DNA from: Rhodovarius lipocyclicus
GTDB lineage: Bacteria; Pseudomonadota; Alphaproteobacteria; Acetobacterales; Acetobacteraceae
DNA length: 34,565 bases
Reading direction: 5' to 3'
Assembly: GCF_009900765.1 (NCBI RefSeq)
Contig: NZ_JAAABL010000038.1
Span: 1 to 34,565 of the forward strand
The notes beneath the pieces are model-generated. The model was not told the origin of the DNA. It saw only the letters and a list, made by a program, of their open reading frames with translations, and made no database searches. The position numbers and the translations under genes were made by a program. The stretch's first letter is position 1. Each line of letters begins with the position of its first letter. Shown here piece after piece: positions 6,847 through 14,711 of this stretch.

Positions 6847-7953
6847 ATGCGGCAGGACAAGGACAGCACGGGCATGGAGGTGCGGGCCGATGGCGCCCTG
6901 TGCTTCACCGGCCCGCTGGGCACCGCCGATGCCGCGCGCCTCTGGACCCGGGCGATGGAGGCCTGCAAGCGCGGCGTGCCGCTGGTCGACGCGGCGGGCG
7001 TCACCCAGCTCTCGGGCGCGGGGGCCGTGCTGCTGGCCGAGGCCGCGCGCCGCGCGGGGGGCGTGGAGCTGCGCCCGCCCAACGAACGCGCCGCCGCCGA
7101 GAACCTGAAGCGCATGGCCGCCGCCCTGGCGGCAGCCCCGCCACCGGCCCCGCCCCGCCCGGTGGGCTTCGTCACCCGCATCGGCCAGATGGTGCTGGGG
7201 GCGGGCGCGCAATGCCGCACCCGCCTCTCCTTCCTGGGGGAGGTGACGCAGGGCTGGATCGCGCTGCTGGCCCGCCCCTGGCGGCTGCGATTCTCGGAAC
7301 TGACGCGCCACCTGGATGAGGCGGGCACGCGCGGATTCGGCCTGTGCATCCTGCTGGGCACGCTGATCGGGGTGATCCTGGCCTTCCAGTCCTCCATCCC
7401 GATGCGCAAATTCGGCGCCGAGGTCTTCGTGCCGCAGCTCGTCGGCATCTCCCTGGTGCGGGAGCTGGGGCCGCTGATCGCGGCCATCGTGCTCGCCGGG
7501 CGTTCCGCCAGCGCCTATGCGGCCGAACTCGGCACCATGCGGGTGAATGAGGAGATCGACGCGCTCTCGGTCATGGGCATCGACCCCGTGGCCTGGCTGG
7601 TGCTGCCGCGCATCTTCGCGGCCGGGCTGGTGATGCCGGTGCTGACGCTGGTGATGAACCTGACCGGCCTGCTGGGCATGGGGGTGGTGATGGGCGGCCT
7701 CGGCATCCCGGCCAGCATGGTGATGAATTCCCTGCAGGACTGGATTTCCGTGGGGGACCTGGCGGGCGGGCTGTTCAAGGCCATGGTGTTCGGGCTGACC
7801 ATCGGCCTGATCGGCTGCCGGGCGGGGCTGAAGGCCGGCGGCGGCCCGCGCGCGGTGGGCGATGCCGCGACCTCGGCCGTCGTGGGCTCCCTGGTCGCGG
7901 TGGTGGTGCTGGACGGCATCTTCGCCGTCATCTTCTTCCGGCTGGGGTGGTAG
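6847..7953 (+). CDS. mlaE: MlaE-family phospholipid ABC transporter permease with N-terminal STAS (MlaB-like) domain
   Basis: The protein (368 aa) is the inner-membrane permease of an MCE/Mla lipid transporter that moves phospholipids between inner and outer membranes. Residues about 5-100 ([18 protein letters not shown]...[25 protein letters not shown]) form a STAS domain like MlaB, which is a separate protein in E. coli. The rest is the permease domain with several hydrophobic helices, including [18 protein letters not shown] and the family signature [37 protein letters not shown]. The ATG at 6847 follows TTGGGAGAGAC, a good ribosome site. It is first of four overlapping or near-overlapping genes. 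Confidence 0.92.
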   Translation: [368 protein letters not shown]

Positions 7954-7954
7954 C

Positions 7955-8716
7955 ATGGCCGACAACGTCATCGAGGCCGAGAAGCTGGCCGCCCGCTTCG
8001 GCACCCGCACCATCTTCCAGGACGTGACCTTCAACGTCCGCCGGGGAGAGGTGTTCGTCATCCTCGGCGGGTCCGGCTGCGGCAAGTCCACCTTGCTGAA
8101 GCTGCTGATCGGCCTGATCCCGCCCGCCGAGGGCCAGGCGCGGGTGCTGGGCCAGGCCCTGGCGACGCTGACCGGCAAGACGCGCAACGAGGCGCTCTCC
8201 CATATCGGGGTGATGTGGCAGCAGGGCGCGCTGCTGGGCAGCCTGAACCTGATGCAGAACGTGGCCCTGCCGATGGAGCAGCACACGAAGCTGCCCCCCG
8301 ATGCGCGGGAGGCCCTGGCGCGCGCGCGGCTGGGGCTGGTGGGCCTCGGCGATGCCGCCTCGCGCCTGCCCGCCGAGATCTCGGGCGGCATGCTGAAGCG
8401 GGCGGGCATCGCGCGCGCCATGGCGCTGGACCCGGACATCCTGTTCCTGGACGAGCCCAGCGCGGGGCTCGACCCCATCACCTCCGCCGGGCTGGACGCA
8501 CTGATCCTCACGCTCGCGCGGGAAACCGGCACCACCTTCGTGGTGGTGACGCATGAATTGCAGTCGATCCTGGCCATCGGGGACCGTTGCATCATGCTGG
8601 ACAAGGAGGCCCAGGGCATGATCGCCGAGGGCAATCCCCGCGAATTGCGGGACCACGCAACCCACCCCAAGGTGCGCGCCTTCTTCCGGCGCGAAGTGAT
8701 GGAGCAGGCGCCATGA
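7955..8716 (+). CDS. mlaF: MlaF-type ABC transporter ATP-binding protein
   Basis: This ATPase subunit (253 aa) drives the Mla phospholipid transporter. Walker A is GGSGCGKST, the Q-loop is VMWQQGALLGSL, the signature is the MlaF-style ISGGMLKRAGIARAM, Walker B with the following D-loop is ILFLDEPSAGLDP, and the switch His is in VVTHE. The lack of LSGGQ in favour of ISGGM is normal for Mla ATPases. The ATG at 7955 lies 1 nt after the mlaE stop, with the ribosome site GGGGTGG inside mlaE. It overlaps mlaD by ATGA. Confidence 0.93.
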   Translation: MADNVIEAEKLAARFGTRTIFQDVTFNVRRGEVFVILGGSGCGKSTLLKLLIGLIPPAEGQARVLGQALATLTGKTRNEALSHIGVMWQQGALLGSLNLMQNVALPMEQHTKLPPDAREALARARLGLVGLGDAASRLPAEISGGMLKRAGIARAMALDPDILFLDEPSAGLDPITSAGLDALILTLARETGTTFVVVTHELQSILAIGDRCIMLDKEAQGMIAEGNPRELRDHATHPKVRAFFRREVMEQAP

Positions 8717-9729
8717 CGCGCAATGCGTTTTCCGTGGGGGTGCTGGTGCTGGTGGCGGTGGCGCTCGGCCTCGGCTTCCTGCTGTTCCTGACCGCGGACG
8801 CCTTCAAGGGCCGGGGCGAGATGCACGAGACCTATTTCCGCGAATCCGTGCAGGGGTTGGATATCGGCTCCTCCGTGCGGTTCCGCGGCGTGCAGGTGGG
8901 CCGCGTGACCGAGATCGGCCTGGTCGCCGCGCATTACCGCAGCGTGGAGGAACGGAATGAGGGCGCGGCCTTCCGCCTGGTCATGGTCCGCTTCACCCTG
9001 AACCGGGCCCAGATCGGGGAAGGGCTGTCGATCGAACGCTCGGTCGCCAACGGGATGCGGGCGCGGCTGTCCACCCAGGGCATCACGGGCGTCGTCTATA
9101 TCGAGCTGGATTTCGTCGATGCCCAGCGCTACCCGGTCCGAGCCATTCCCTGGGACCCGGAATTTCCCGTGATCCCGTCCATGCCCTCCACCAGCGCCCA
9201 GGTGCAGTCGGCGGCCGAGGCGCTGATGGCCCGGCTGGAACAGGTGGACATCAACGGCATGCTGACCAACCTGAGCGGGTTGATCACCGACCTGCGCACC
9301 CAGCTGGCGCCCGAGGGCACCGGCGGGCAGGCGCTGACGGAAATGGCGGTGCTGGCGCGCAGCCTGCGCCAATCCGCCGAGGCCGCCGACCTGCCGGCCC
9401 TGGCCAGCGAGTTGCGAGCGACCGTGGCCGCCGCCCATGCCGTGATGGCCAGCCCCGAGCTGCGCCAGGCCATCCAGCAGGGCGGCGCCGCCATGGCCGA
9501 GCTGCGCCAGGCCACCGCCCGCCTGCCCGGCACCGTGGCGCAGCTCGAATCCGGGCTGCGCAGCGCCCGCTCCGCCACGCTGGACACCCAGGCCGAGCTG
9601 GTGCCCGTGCTGCGGGACCTGCGCGCCATCACCAGCAATCTGAGGGATGTGACCGAGATGCTCCGCCGCTCGCCAAGCCAGACCCTGCTGGGCGCCCCGC
9701 CCCCGGCCAGCGCGGGAGCCGGCCGATGA
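8713..9729 (+). CDS. mlaD: MlaD-type MCE-domain lipid-binding protein
   Basis: The protein (338 aa) has one N-terminal membrane helix (about 8-28, VGVLVLVAVALGLGFLLFL) and a periplasmic MCE domain (about 35-150: YFRESVQGLDIGSSVRFRGVQVGRVTEIGL ... ANGMRARLSTQGITGVVYIELDF). It then has a long alanine- and leucine-rich helical C-terminus. MCE proteins form hexameric rings bound to MlaFE that shuttle phospholipid through the pore. The helical tail is longer than in E. coli MlaD and could extend the ring into a channel, as in other MCE proteins; that is inference. Start and stop overlap the neighbours by 4 nt each. Confidence 0.9.
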   Translation: MTRNAFSVGVLVLVAVALGLGFLLFLTADAFKGRGEMHETYFRESVQGLDIGSSVRFRGVQVGRVTEIGLVAAHYRSVEERNEGAAFRLVMVRFTLNRAQIGEGLSIERSVANGMRARLSTQGITGVVYIELDFVDAQRYPVRAIPWDPEFPVIPSMPSTSAQVQSAAEALMARLEQVDINGMLTNLSGLITDLRTQLAPEGTGGQALTEMAVLARSLRQSAEAADLPALASELRATVAAAHAVMASPELRQAIQQGGAAMAELRQATARLPGTVAQLESGLRSARSATLDTQAELVPVLRDLRAITSNLRDVTEMLRRSPSQTLLGAPPPASAGAGR

Positions 9730-10328
9730 GGCGCCGCGCCCTGCTGGCCCTGGCCTTGCTGCCCGGCTGCTCCGTGCTGCCGGAGCGGCCCTATGTCGAG
9801 ACGCGGCGCTTTCCGCTGGCGCCGCAACGCCCGGCCAGCCTGCCCGCCGCCGCCAACGCGCCCGCGCTGCTGCTGCGCGCCGTGCGCCCTGGGGCGGGGA
9901 TGGACGGCCGCGCCCTGCGTTCCATCCGCGCCGACGGCACGCTGGCGCTGGCCCCCTATGCTGAATGGGCCGCGCCGCCGAACGAGGCGGTGGAATCCTC
10001 CCTGCGCCAATGGCTGCAGGCCAGCGGCCTGTTCAGCGCCGTGACCGCCCCAGCCAGTCGCCTGCCGAGCAGCCTGGTGTTGGAAGTGGAACTGACCGCG
10101 CTGGAAACCCAGGGCGGCCAGGCGCGCGCGGCATTCTCCGCCTTGCTGATCGAGGATGGGGGGCTCGTCTCCGGCCGGCTGCGGGGGCAGTTCGCGCCGC
10201 GCGGGCAGGCGCCAGTGCGCGGCGAAGGCGATGCCGCCGCCGCGGAGGCGATGAGCGCGGCCCTGGCGGATGCGTTCCGGGGGCTTGAGATGGAGCTGGG
10301 CGCGGCGCTGGGGCGGCGGAGGGCGTAA
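9726..10328 (+). CDS. ABC-type transport auxiliary lipoprotein (PqiC/YmbA-like)
   Basis: The protein (200 aa) has a lipoprotein signal (MRRRALLALALLPGCSVLP, lipobox L-P-G-C, Cys15). The body fits the ABC_trans_aux/DUF330 family that pairs with MCE transporters: RPYVETRRFPLAPQR, LLLRAVRPGAGMDGRALRSI, Y-AEWAAPPNEAVESSLRQWLQASGLFSAV. It would sit at the outer membrane as acceptor or anchor of the Mla system. It overlaps mlaD by ATGA and closes the operon; no MlaC-like periplasmic carrier gene follows. Hairpins of the modular repeat begin within about 10 nt of the stop and may terminate the operon. Confidence 0.85.
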   Translation: MRRRALLALALLPGCSVLPERPYVETRRFPLAPQRPASLPAAANAPALLLRAVRPGAGMDGRALRSIRADGTLALAPYAEWAAPPNEAVESSLRQWLQASGLFSAVTAPASRLPSSLVLEVELTALETQGGQARAAFSALLIEDGGLVSGRLRGQFAPRGQAPVRGEGDAAAAEAMSAALADAFRGLEMELGAALGRRRA

Positions 10329-10332
10329 GACC

Positions 10333-10560
10333 GAGGGGCTCTGCCCCTCGGGCTCCCCGCCAGGAGCCGAAAGGCCCCTGGACCCCATCAGTTTGGTGCT
10401 GATCCTGGGCAGGGGTTTCTCTTTGATTTTAATAATGAAAATGGCGCCCGACTTGCCAAGGTAAGGCGCCAAACTTATGGGTTCAAAGGGTTGTTACAAC
10501 CCTTTGCGGGTGTCCAGAGGGCGGAGCCCTTTGGTGGGGGTCTGGGGGCGAAGCCCCTGG
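10333..10560. repeat. Modular intergenic repeat, copy b (full core)
   Basis: This fills most of the 345-bp gap 10329-10673. From left to right there are a GAGGGGC/GCCCCTC hairpin, a CCAGG-GCC/GGC-CTGG hairpin with a GAAA loop, and the ~86-bp core (10390-10475). Next comes the perfect stem CAAAGGGTTG/CAACCCTTTG (10484-10493 with 10497-10506, loop TTA), then two hairpins of GGGGCGAAGCCCC type. The core begins AGTTTGGTGCT and ends AGGCGCCAAACT, an inverted pair, with the conserved centre ATAATGAAAATGGCGCC. The rest of the gap (10561-10673) should hold the promoter of the next gene. Confidence 0.75.
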
Positions 10561-10673
10561 CGCCTGTAGAATTTTTGAGACAATCGAGACGATCCCGACG
10601 CCTCGTTAACCTTTGGCTCACCATCTCCGCGCATTCTTATTTTCGAGACGTAAGCTCGATTTTGGAGATTGTG

Positions 10674-11282
10674 ATGCGCCGCACGACACAATGCCAGGAC
10701 GATCTCTGGAACGATATCTGGGCCGAGTATGACGCCAGCCGCCAGGTGCAGGCCAGCGAGACCATCCCCGCCCCCCCTGTCCGCCGCCGCCGTCCGCGCT
10801 TTCTGCGCTTCGCCGCCGCCGCCTGCCTGATGGGGCTGGTCGTGGCCTATGCCGGCGCGCCGTTCCTGGCTGCCGCCACGTTGGGTGAGGCGTTGGCCGC
10901 TGGCGATGCCCAGGGGCTGGAGCAGCGGGTGGACTGGGCGAGCCTGGGCCCGCAATTCGCGGCCAGCCTGAACACCCAGCCGCTGTCCCCGCAGGCCGAT
11001 CGTTTCCTGGGCGGCATGGCCCGCGACGTGGCCCAGGGCATGGCGAGCCCCGAGGGCTTGCTGGGGCTGGTGCGGGACCGTCTGCCGCGCGGGGCGGGTG
11101 GTTTCGGCATGATCGGCGCGGTGCGGCCGCTGGACGCCCGCCATTGGCAGGTGGCGCTGCATGCCCCGGGTGAGGCCGACAGCGCGCTGCATGTCACCCT
11201 GGCATTGCAGGACCCGCTGCGGATGCGCTGGCAAGTGGTGGGGATGGAGCTGCCCCTCCGGCGTGAGGCATGGGGCCTGTAG
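10674..11282 (+). CDS. DUF2939 domain protein with one membrane helix
   Basis: The protein (202 aa) has a charged cytoplasmic N-terminus (about 1-44, Arg-rich RRRRPRFLR at the end), one membrane helix (FAAAACLMGLVVAYAGAPFLA, about 46-66) and an extracytoplasmic domain. 'LGEALAAGDAQGLEQRVDWASLG' followed by a 'LGLVRDRLP' segment matches the DUF2939 pattern, whose function is unknown. The ATG at 10674 follows TTTGGAGATTGTG, a strong ribosome site. It stands alone after the repeat; the short T-rich stretch after the stop is not a clear terminator, so cotranscription with the next gene is possible. Confidence 0.65.
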   Translation: MRRTTQCQDDLWNDIWAEYDASRQVQASETIPAPPVRRRRPRFLRFAAAACLMGLVVAYAGAPFLAAATLGEALAAGDAQGLEQRVDWASLGPQFAASLNTQPLSPQADRFLGGMARDVAQGMASPEGLLGLVRDRLPRGAGGFGMIGAVRPLDARHWQVALHAPGEADSALHVTLALQDPLRMRWQVVGMELPLRREAWGL

Positions 11283-11351
11283 CCTTCATAAAAGCTTTGC
11301 ATTTCCGCACCGCACCAGGCTTCCATGGAAGTTCCTGGCAGGGGAGCGGAG

Positions 11352-12083
11352 ATGCGACGCAGAAGCCTTCTGGCCTCCGGCGCGGCCCTGGCGGCGCCTG
11401 GCCTCCCCACGGCGCCGGGCCTGCATGCGGAGCCGCTGGACGTGGATGTGGCCCTGGTGCTGGCCGTGGATGTCAGCCGCTCCATCGACCCCGATGAGGC
11501 GCGGCTGCAACGCGAAGGCTATCGCAACGCCCTGTTGGATGAGCGCGTGGCCCAGGCCATCCGCCGCGGCAGCGTGGGCGCCATCGGCCTGGCCTATGTG
11601 GAATGGGCGGGGGCGGAGTATCAGCGCCTGGTCCTGCCCTGGACGCGCCTGGCGGGGGCGGCCGACGCCGCCCGCTGGGCCGATGCGCTGGCGGAGGCAC
11701 CGCGCGCCAGCCTGTCCTGGACCAGCGTGTCGGGCGCCATCGATTTCTCCCGCCGGGTGCTGGGCGAATGCCCGTTCGAGCCGACGCGGCGGGTGATCGA
11801 CGTTTCGGGCGACGGGGTGAACAACTCAGGCCGCCCGGCCGAGATGGCGCGCGACGAGGCGGTGGCCGAGGGCATCGTCATCAACGGCCTGCCGATCGTG
11901 AACGACAAGCCCAATTTCGGCCGCCCGCCGCCCATCCCGCTCGACCAGTATTTCCGCGACAGCGTGATCGGCGGGCCCGGCGCCTTCATGATCGTGGCCG
12001 AGGATTTCGAGGCCTTCGGCGGCGCGGTGCGGCGCAAGCTGATCCGCGAGATCGCGGGGTTGGCCGGACCGGCGTGGGGATAG
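11352..12083 (+). CDS. DUF1194 family protein, vWA-like, exported
   Basis: The protein (243 aa) starts MRRRSLLASGAALAAPG, a twin-arginine-like or Sec signal, followed by the DUF1194 domain. ALVLAVDVSRSIDPDEARLQREGYRNAL carries the D-x-S-x-S metal-site motif of von Willebrand A folds. VIDVSGDGVNNSGRP and GIVINGLPIV are further family blocks, and YFRDSVIGGPGAFMIVAEDFEAFGGAVRRKL is the conserved C-terminal block. The family is common in alphaproteobacteria and its role is unknown; metal-dependent protein binding in the periplasm is the structural expectation. The ATG at 11352 follows GGGAGCGGAG; an upstream in-frame ATG at 11325 would spoil the signal peptide. Confidence 0.85.
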   Translation: MRRRSLLASGAALAAPGLPTAPGLHAEPLDVDVALVLAVDVSRSIDPDEARLQREGYRNALLDERVAQAIRRGSVGAIGLAYVEWAGAEYQRLVLPWTRLAGAADAARWADALAEAPRASLSWTSVSGAIDFSRRVLGECPFEPTRRVIDVSGDGVNNSGRPAEMARDEAVAEGIVINGLPIVNDKPNFGRPPPIPLDQYFRDSVIGGPGAFMIVAEDFEAFGGAVRRKLIREIAGLAGPAWG

Positions 12084-12145
12084 GGGGGCCTTCACGGCCC
12101 GGCCCCGGCGCGCCAACATCCCGCCCTTAACGGGAGAAATCATCC

Positions 12146-13018
12146 ATGAAGCGTCTTCAGGTTGGCGATGTGTCCATCACCTCCATCATCGAGCGCGACG
12201 GGCCGTGGCGCGTGGCGGAGACGATGTTCCCCGGCGCGCCCCCGGGTGCCGCGCACGCGCTGCTGCCGCAGATGGACCCCCGCACCTGGGAACCCGGCAC
12301 CAACAAGATGGTCATCACCTATCAGAGCTTCGTGCTGCGCACCCCGCACCACGTCATCCTGGTGGATACCTGCACCGGTGAGGACAAGGGCTATCCGGCG
12401 CCGATGGACTTCCCCAAGCAGCCCTGGCTGGACGGGCTCGCGGCCGAGGGGCTGACGGTGGAGGATGTGGACTATGTGTTCTGCACCCACCTGCACATCG
12501 ACCATTGCGGCTGGAACACCACGCTGAAGGACGGGCGCTGGGTGCCGACCTTCCCCAACGCGAAATATATCTTCCACAAGCGCGAATACGCCTTCTGGGA
12601 GGCGGCGGCCAAGGCCGGGGAGGGCACGACCCACAAGCCCGAGGTGTTCCGCATGAATTGCGAGCCGGTGGTGGCCGCGGGCCAGGCCATCCTGGTGGAT
12701 GACGACTTCTCGCTGGACGACACCATCACCCTGATCCCCACACCCGGGCATTCGGCCTGCCATTGCTGCGTGAACATCTTCTCGAAGGGCGAGCGCGCGA
12801 TCATCACCGGCGACCTGATGCACCATCAGCTGCAGGTGAATGAGCCGTCCTGGTCCACCATCTTCTGCCACGACCCGCTGGCGGCCACCCAGTCGCGGCT
12901 GAAGATCTTCGAGGACGCGGCCGATACGCCCGCCACCATCCTGCCCATCCATTTCCCGGACCCGACGGCGGGCAAGCTGAAGCACACGCGCGACGGGTTC
13001 CGCTGGAGCTTCGTCTGA
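12146..13018 (+). CDS. MBL-fold metallo-hydrolase
   Basis: The protein (290 aa) is a metallo-beta-lactamase-fold hydrolase with all metal ligands visible: H115-L-H117-I-D119-H120, His202 (TPGHSACH), Asp223 (TGDLMHH) and His269 (PIHFPD). The architecture is closest to quorum-quenching lactonase, AttM/AiiA-like and related cytosolic hydrolases, with the long loop 'GYPAPMDFPKQPWLDGLAAEGL' before the HxHxDH motif. No signal peptide is seen. GGGAGAAATC upstream of the ATG is a good ribosome site. It is followed after 138 nt by a class II aldolase/adducin gene on the same strand. The substrate is not determinable; lactone or ester hydrolysis is a guess. Confidence 0.87.
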   Translation: MKRLQVGDVSITSIIERDGPWRVAETMFPGAPPGAAHALLPQMDPRTWEPGTNKMVITYQSFVLRTPHHVILVDTCTGEDKGYPAPMDFPKQPWLDGLAAEGLTVEDVDYVFCTHLHIDHCGWNTTLKDGRWVPTFPNAKYIFHKREYAFWEAAAKAGEGTTHKPEVFRMNCEPVVAAGQAILVDDDFSLDDTITLIPTPGHSACHCCVNIFSKGERAIITGDLMHHQLQVNEPSWSTIFCHDPLAATQSRLKIFEDAADTPATILPIHFPDPTAGKLKHTRDGFRWSFV

Positions 13019-13156
13019 GGCCAGCGCCCGCCGCCCCGGCATGGGGCACCGCCGGGCAACAAGCCCGGTTGACCGTACAGGTGCGGCGGCAGCATGCTCC
13101 GCCGCAACGCCGCCCATGCCCCGGGGCCGTGCCCGGGGCCACAAAGGAGAACGTCC

Positions 13157-13951
13157 ATGCTCGAACACGCCCGCAAGGAACTCCGCATCTCCTCGATGCG
13201 GGACAAGGTCAGCCCCGCCGAATGGCAGTGCCGGGTGGACACCGCCGCCTGCTACCGGCTGGTGGCGATGTACGGCATGGACGACATGGGGGCGAACCAC
13301 ATCTCCATGCGCGTGCCGGGCGAGGGGCACAACTTCCTCATCAACCCCTATGGCATGCAGTATGAGGAGATCACCGCCTCCTCCCTCATCAAGATCGATG
13401 AGGACGGGAACGTGCTGGCCAAGCCGGATTACGGGGATTTCGATTTCGGCATCAACCGCGCGGGCTTCGTGATCCATTCCGCGATCCACAAGGCGCGGCC
13501 GGATGCCAATTGCGTCATCCACACCCACACCTGGCCGGGCATGGCGATTTCCTCGCTGGAATGCGGGCTGCTGCCGCTGACGCAGACGGCGATGCGCTTC
13601 CTCAAGATCAGCTACCACGACTACAACGGCGTGGTGCTGAACCTGTCGGAGCAGGAGCGCCTGGTGCGCGACCTGGGCGACAGCAACTGCATGATCCTGA
13701 AGAACCACGGGCTGCTGGTGTGCGGCAACACGGTGGGCGAGGCGTTCAACTGGCTGCACCGGCTGGAGAAGAGCTGCTTCGCGCAGCTGGCCGCCATGGC
13801 CTGCAACACGCCGCTGAACAAGGTGCCGCAGAACGTGCTGGACGAGACCTGGAACAACTACCAGCCCGGCACGCGCCGCCCCTATGGCGTGATGGAATGG
13901 CCGTCCCTGCTGCGCAAGCTGGACCGGCAGAACCCGGGCTACGACATCTGA
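13157..13951 (+). CDS. Class II aldolase/adducin family protein
   Basis: The protein (264 aa) has the class II aldolase fold with the zinc-binding histidines: His122 and His124 in CVIHTHTWPGMA and His184 in ILKNHGLLVCG. The segment AGFVIHSAIHKARPDANC matches adducin-like members. The catalytic Glu that fuculose- and rhamnulose-1-phosphate aldolases carry just before this His is a hydrophobic residue here, so true aldolase activity is doubtful. AAAGGAGAACGTCC precedes the ATG, a strong ribosome site. It shares a strand and possibly an mRNA with the MBL hydrolase, which suggests a small catabolic pair, but the substrate is unknown. Confidence 0.87.
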   Translation: MLEHARKELRISSMRDKVSPAEWQCRVDTAACYRLVAMYGMDDMGANHISMRVPGEGHNFLINPYGMQYEEITASSLIKIDEDGNVLAKPDYGDFDFGINRAGFVIHSAIHKARPDANCVIHTHTWPGMAISSLECGLLPLTQTAMRFLKISYHDYNGVVLNLSEQERLVRDLGDSNCMILKNHGLLVCGNTVGEAFNWLHRLEKSCFAQLAAMACNTPLNKVPQNVLDETWNNYQPGTRRPYGVMEWPSLLRKLDRQNPGYDI

Positions 13952-13960
13952 GCCTGGCCG

Positions 13961-13984
13961 CGGGAGGGGCCCCGCCCCCTCCCG
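13961..13984. terminator. Hairpin between convergent genes
   Basis: CGGGAGGGG (13961-13969) and CCCCTCCCG (13976-13984) form a perfect 9-bp stem with a 6-nt loop. It sits between the convergent class II aldolase and phaR genes, 10 nt from each stop, and could end transcription from both sides. Confidence 0.5.
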
Positions 13985-13993
13985 TACACGGGC

Positions 13994-14596
13994 TCAGCCG
14001 CCCTTGGCCTTGGCCAGTTCCTCACGCAGGCGGGCCACTTCGGCCTTCAGCTCATCCACCTCGGAGCGCGCACCCTCGGGCCGGGCACCGGCGGCCATGC
14101 CGGGCACGCCGGCGAAGGGGTTGAACATCCCCATCGCGCGCTCGATCATTGCCATGTTGTTGCGGCTGATCTCGGTCAGGTCGAAGGGGTTGAAGCCGGT
14201 CACGGCGCCCTGCATCTGCGAGCGCCACTGGTCCTGCTGGCCAGTGAAGGCGCCCATCGCGGCCTCCAGGTAACGCGGCACCAGGCCGCCCATCTGGTCG
14301 CCGTAGAAATGGATCAGCTGGCGCAGGAAGGGTTCGGGCAGCAACGATCCGCCCTTGGACTCTTCCTCGACGATGATCTGCGTCAGGACGGAGCGCGTGA
14401 TGTCCTCACCCGATTTCGCGTCGTACACGACGAAATCGCGGCCCTGGCGGATCATCATCGCCAAATCCTCAAGCGTAACGTAGCTGCTGCTTTCGGTGTT
14501 GTAGAGCCGACGATTCGCGTATTTCTTCACCACCACCGGGGGGGTGGCGGCATCCTTGCTGGTATCTGCCATTGATGCGGCCTTGCCTTGTGCCAT
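13994..14596 (-). CDS. phaR: Polyhydroxyalkanoate synthesis repressor PhaR
   Basis: PhaR (200 aa from the ATG at 14596; 14572 is a possible shorter start) binds DNA and PHA granules and represses phasin and PHA genes when no polymer is present. The N-terminal DNA-binding domain is unmistakable (VVVKKYANRRLYNTESSSYV, TLEDLAMMIRQGRDFVVYDA, GEDITRSVLTQII). PHB-accumulation repeats (LPEPFLRQLIHFYGDQMGGLVPRYLEAAM) follow, then a Met/Gly-rich stretch and a C-terminal coiled coil (VDELKAEVARLREELAKAKGG). It diverges from the PhaE-like/PhaC-like pair, so the 115-bp gap may carry its own operator. Confidence 0.93.
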   Translation of the reverse strand: MAQGKAASMADTSKDAATPPVVVKKYANRRLYNTESSSYVTLEDLAMMIRQGRDFVVYDAKSGEDITRSVLTQIIVEEESKGGSLLPEPFLRQLIHFYGDQMGGLVPRYLEAAMGAFTGQQDQWRSQMQGAVTGFNPFDLTEISRNNMAMIERAMGMFNPFAGVPGMAAGARPEGARSEVDELKAEVARLREELAKAKGG

Positions 14597-14711
14597 TGTT
14601 GCCTTATCCCCCCAATCGTTGATGCGGCAGGCTAGCACACGCCACGGGGTCCGTGTCATGCCCCGAAAGCCGCGCTATAAGGCTATTCGGTACCAGACCA
14701 CACAGGCATGG

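Noticed and set aside
10570-10612. Possible promoter TTGAGA near 10575 with GTTAAC near 10605
   Set aside because: The spacing of 24 bp is wrong for a sigma-70 promoter, and I could not find a better partner.
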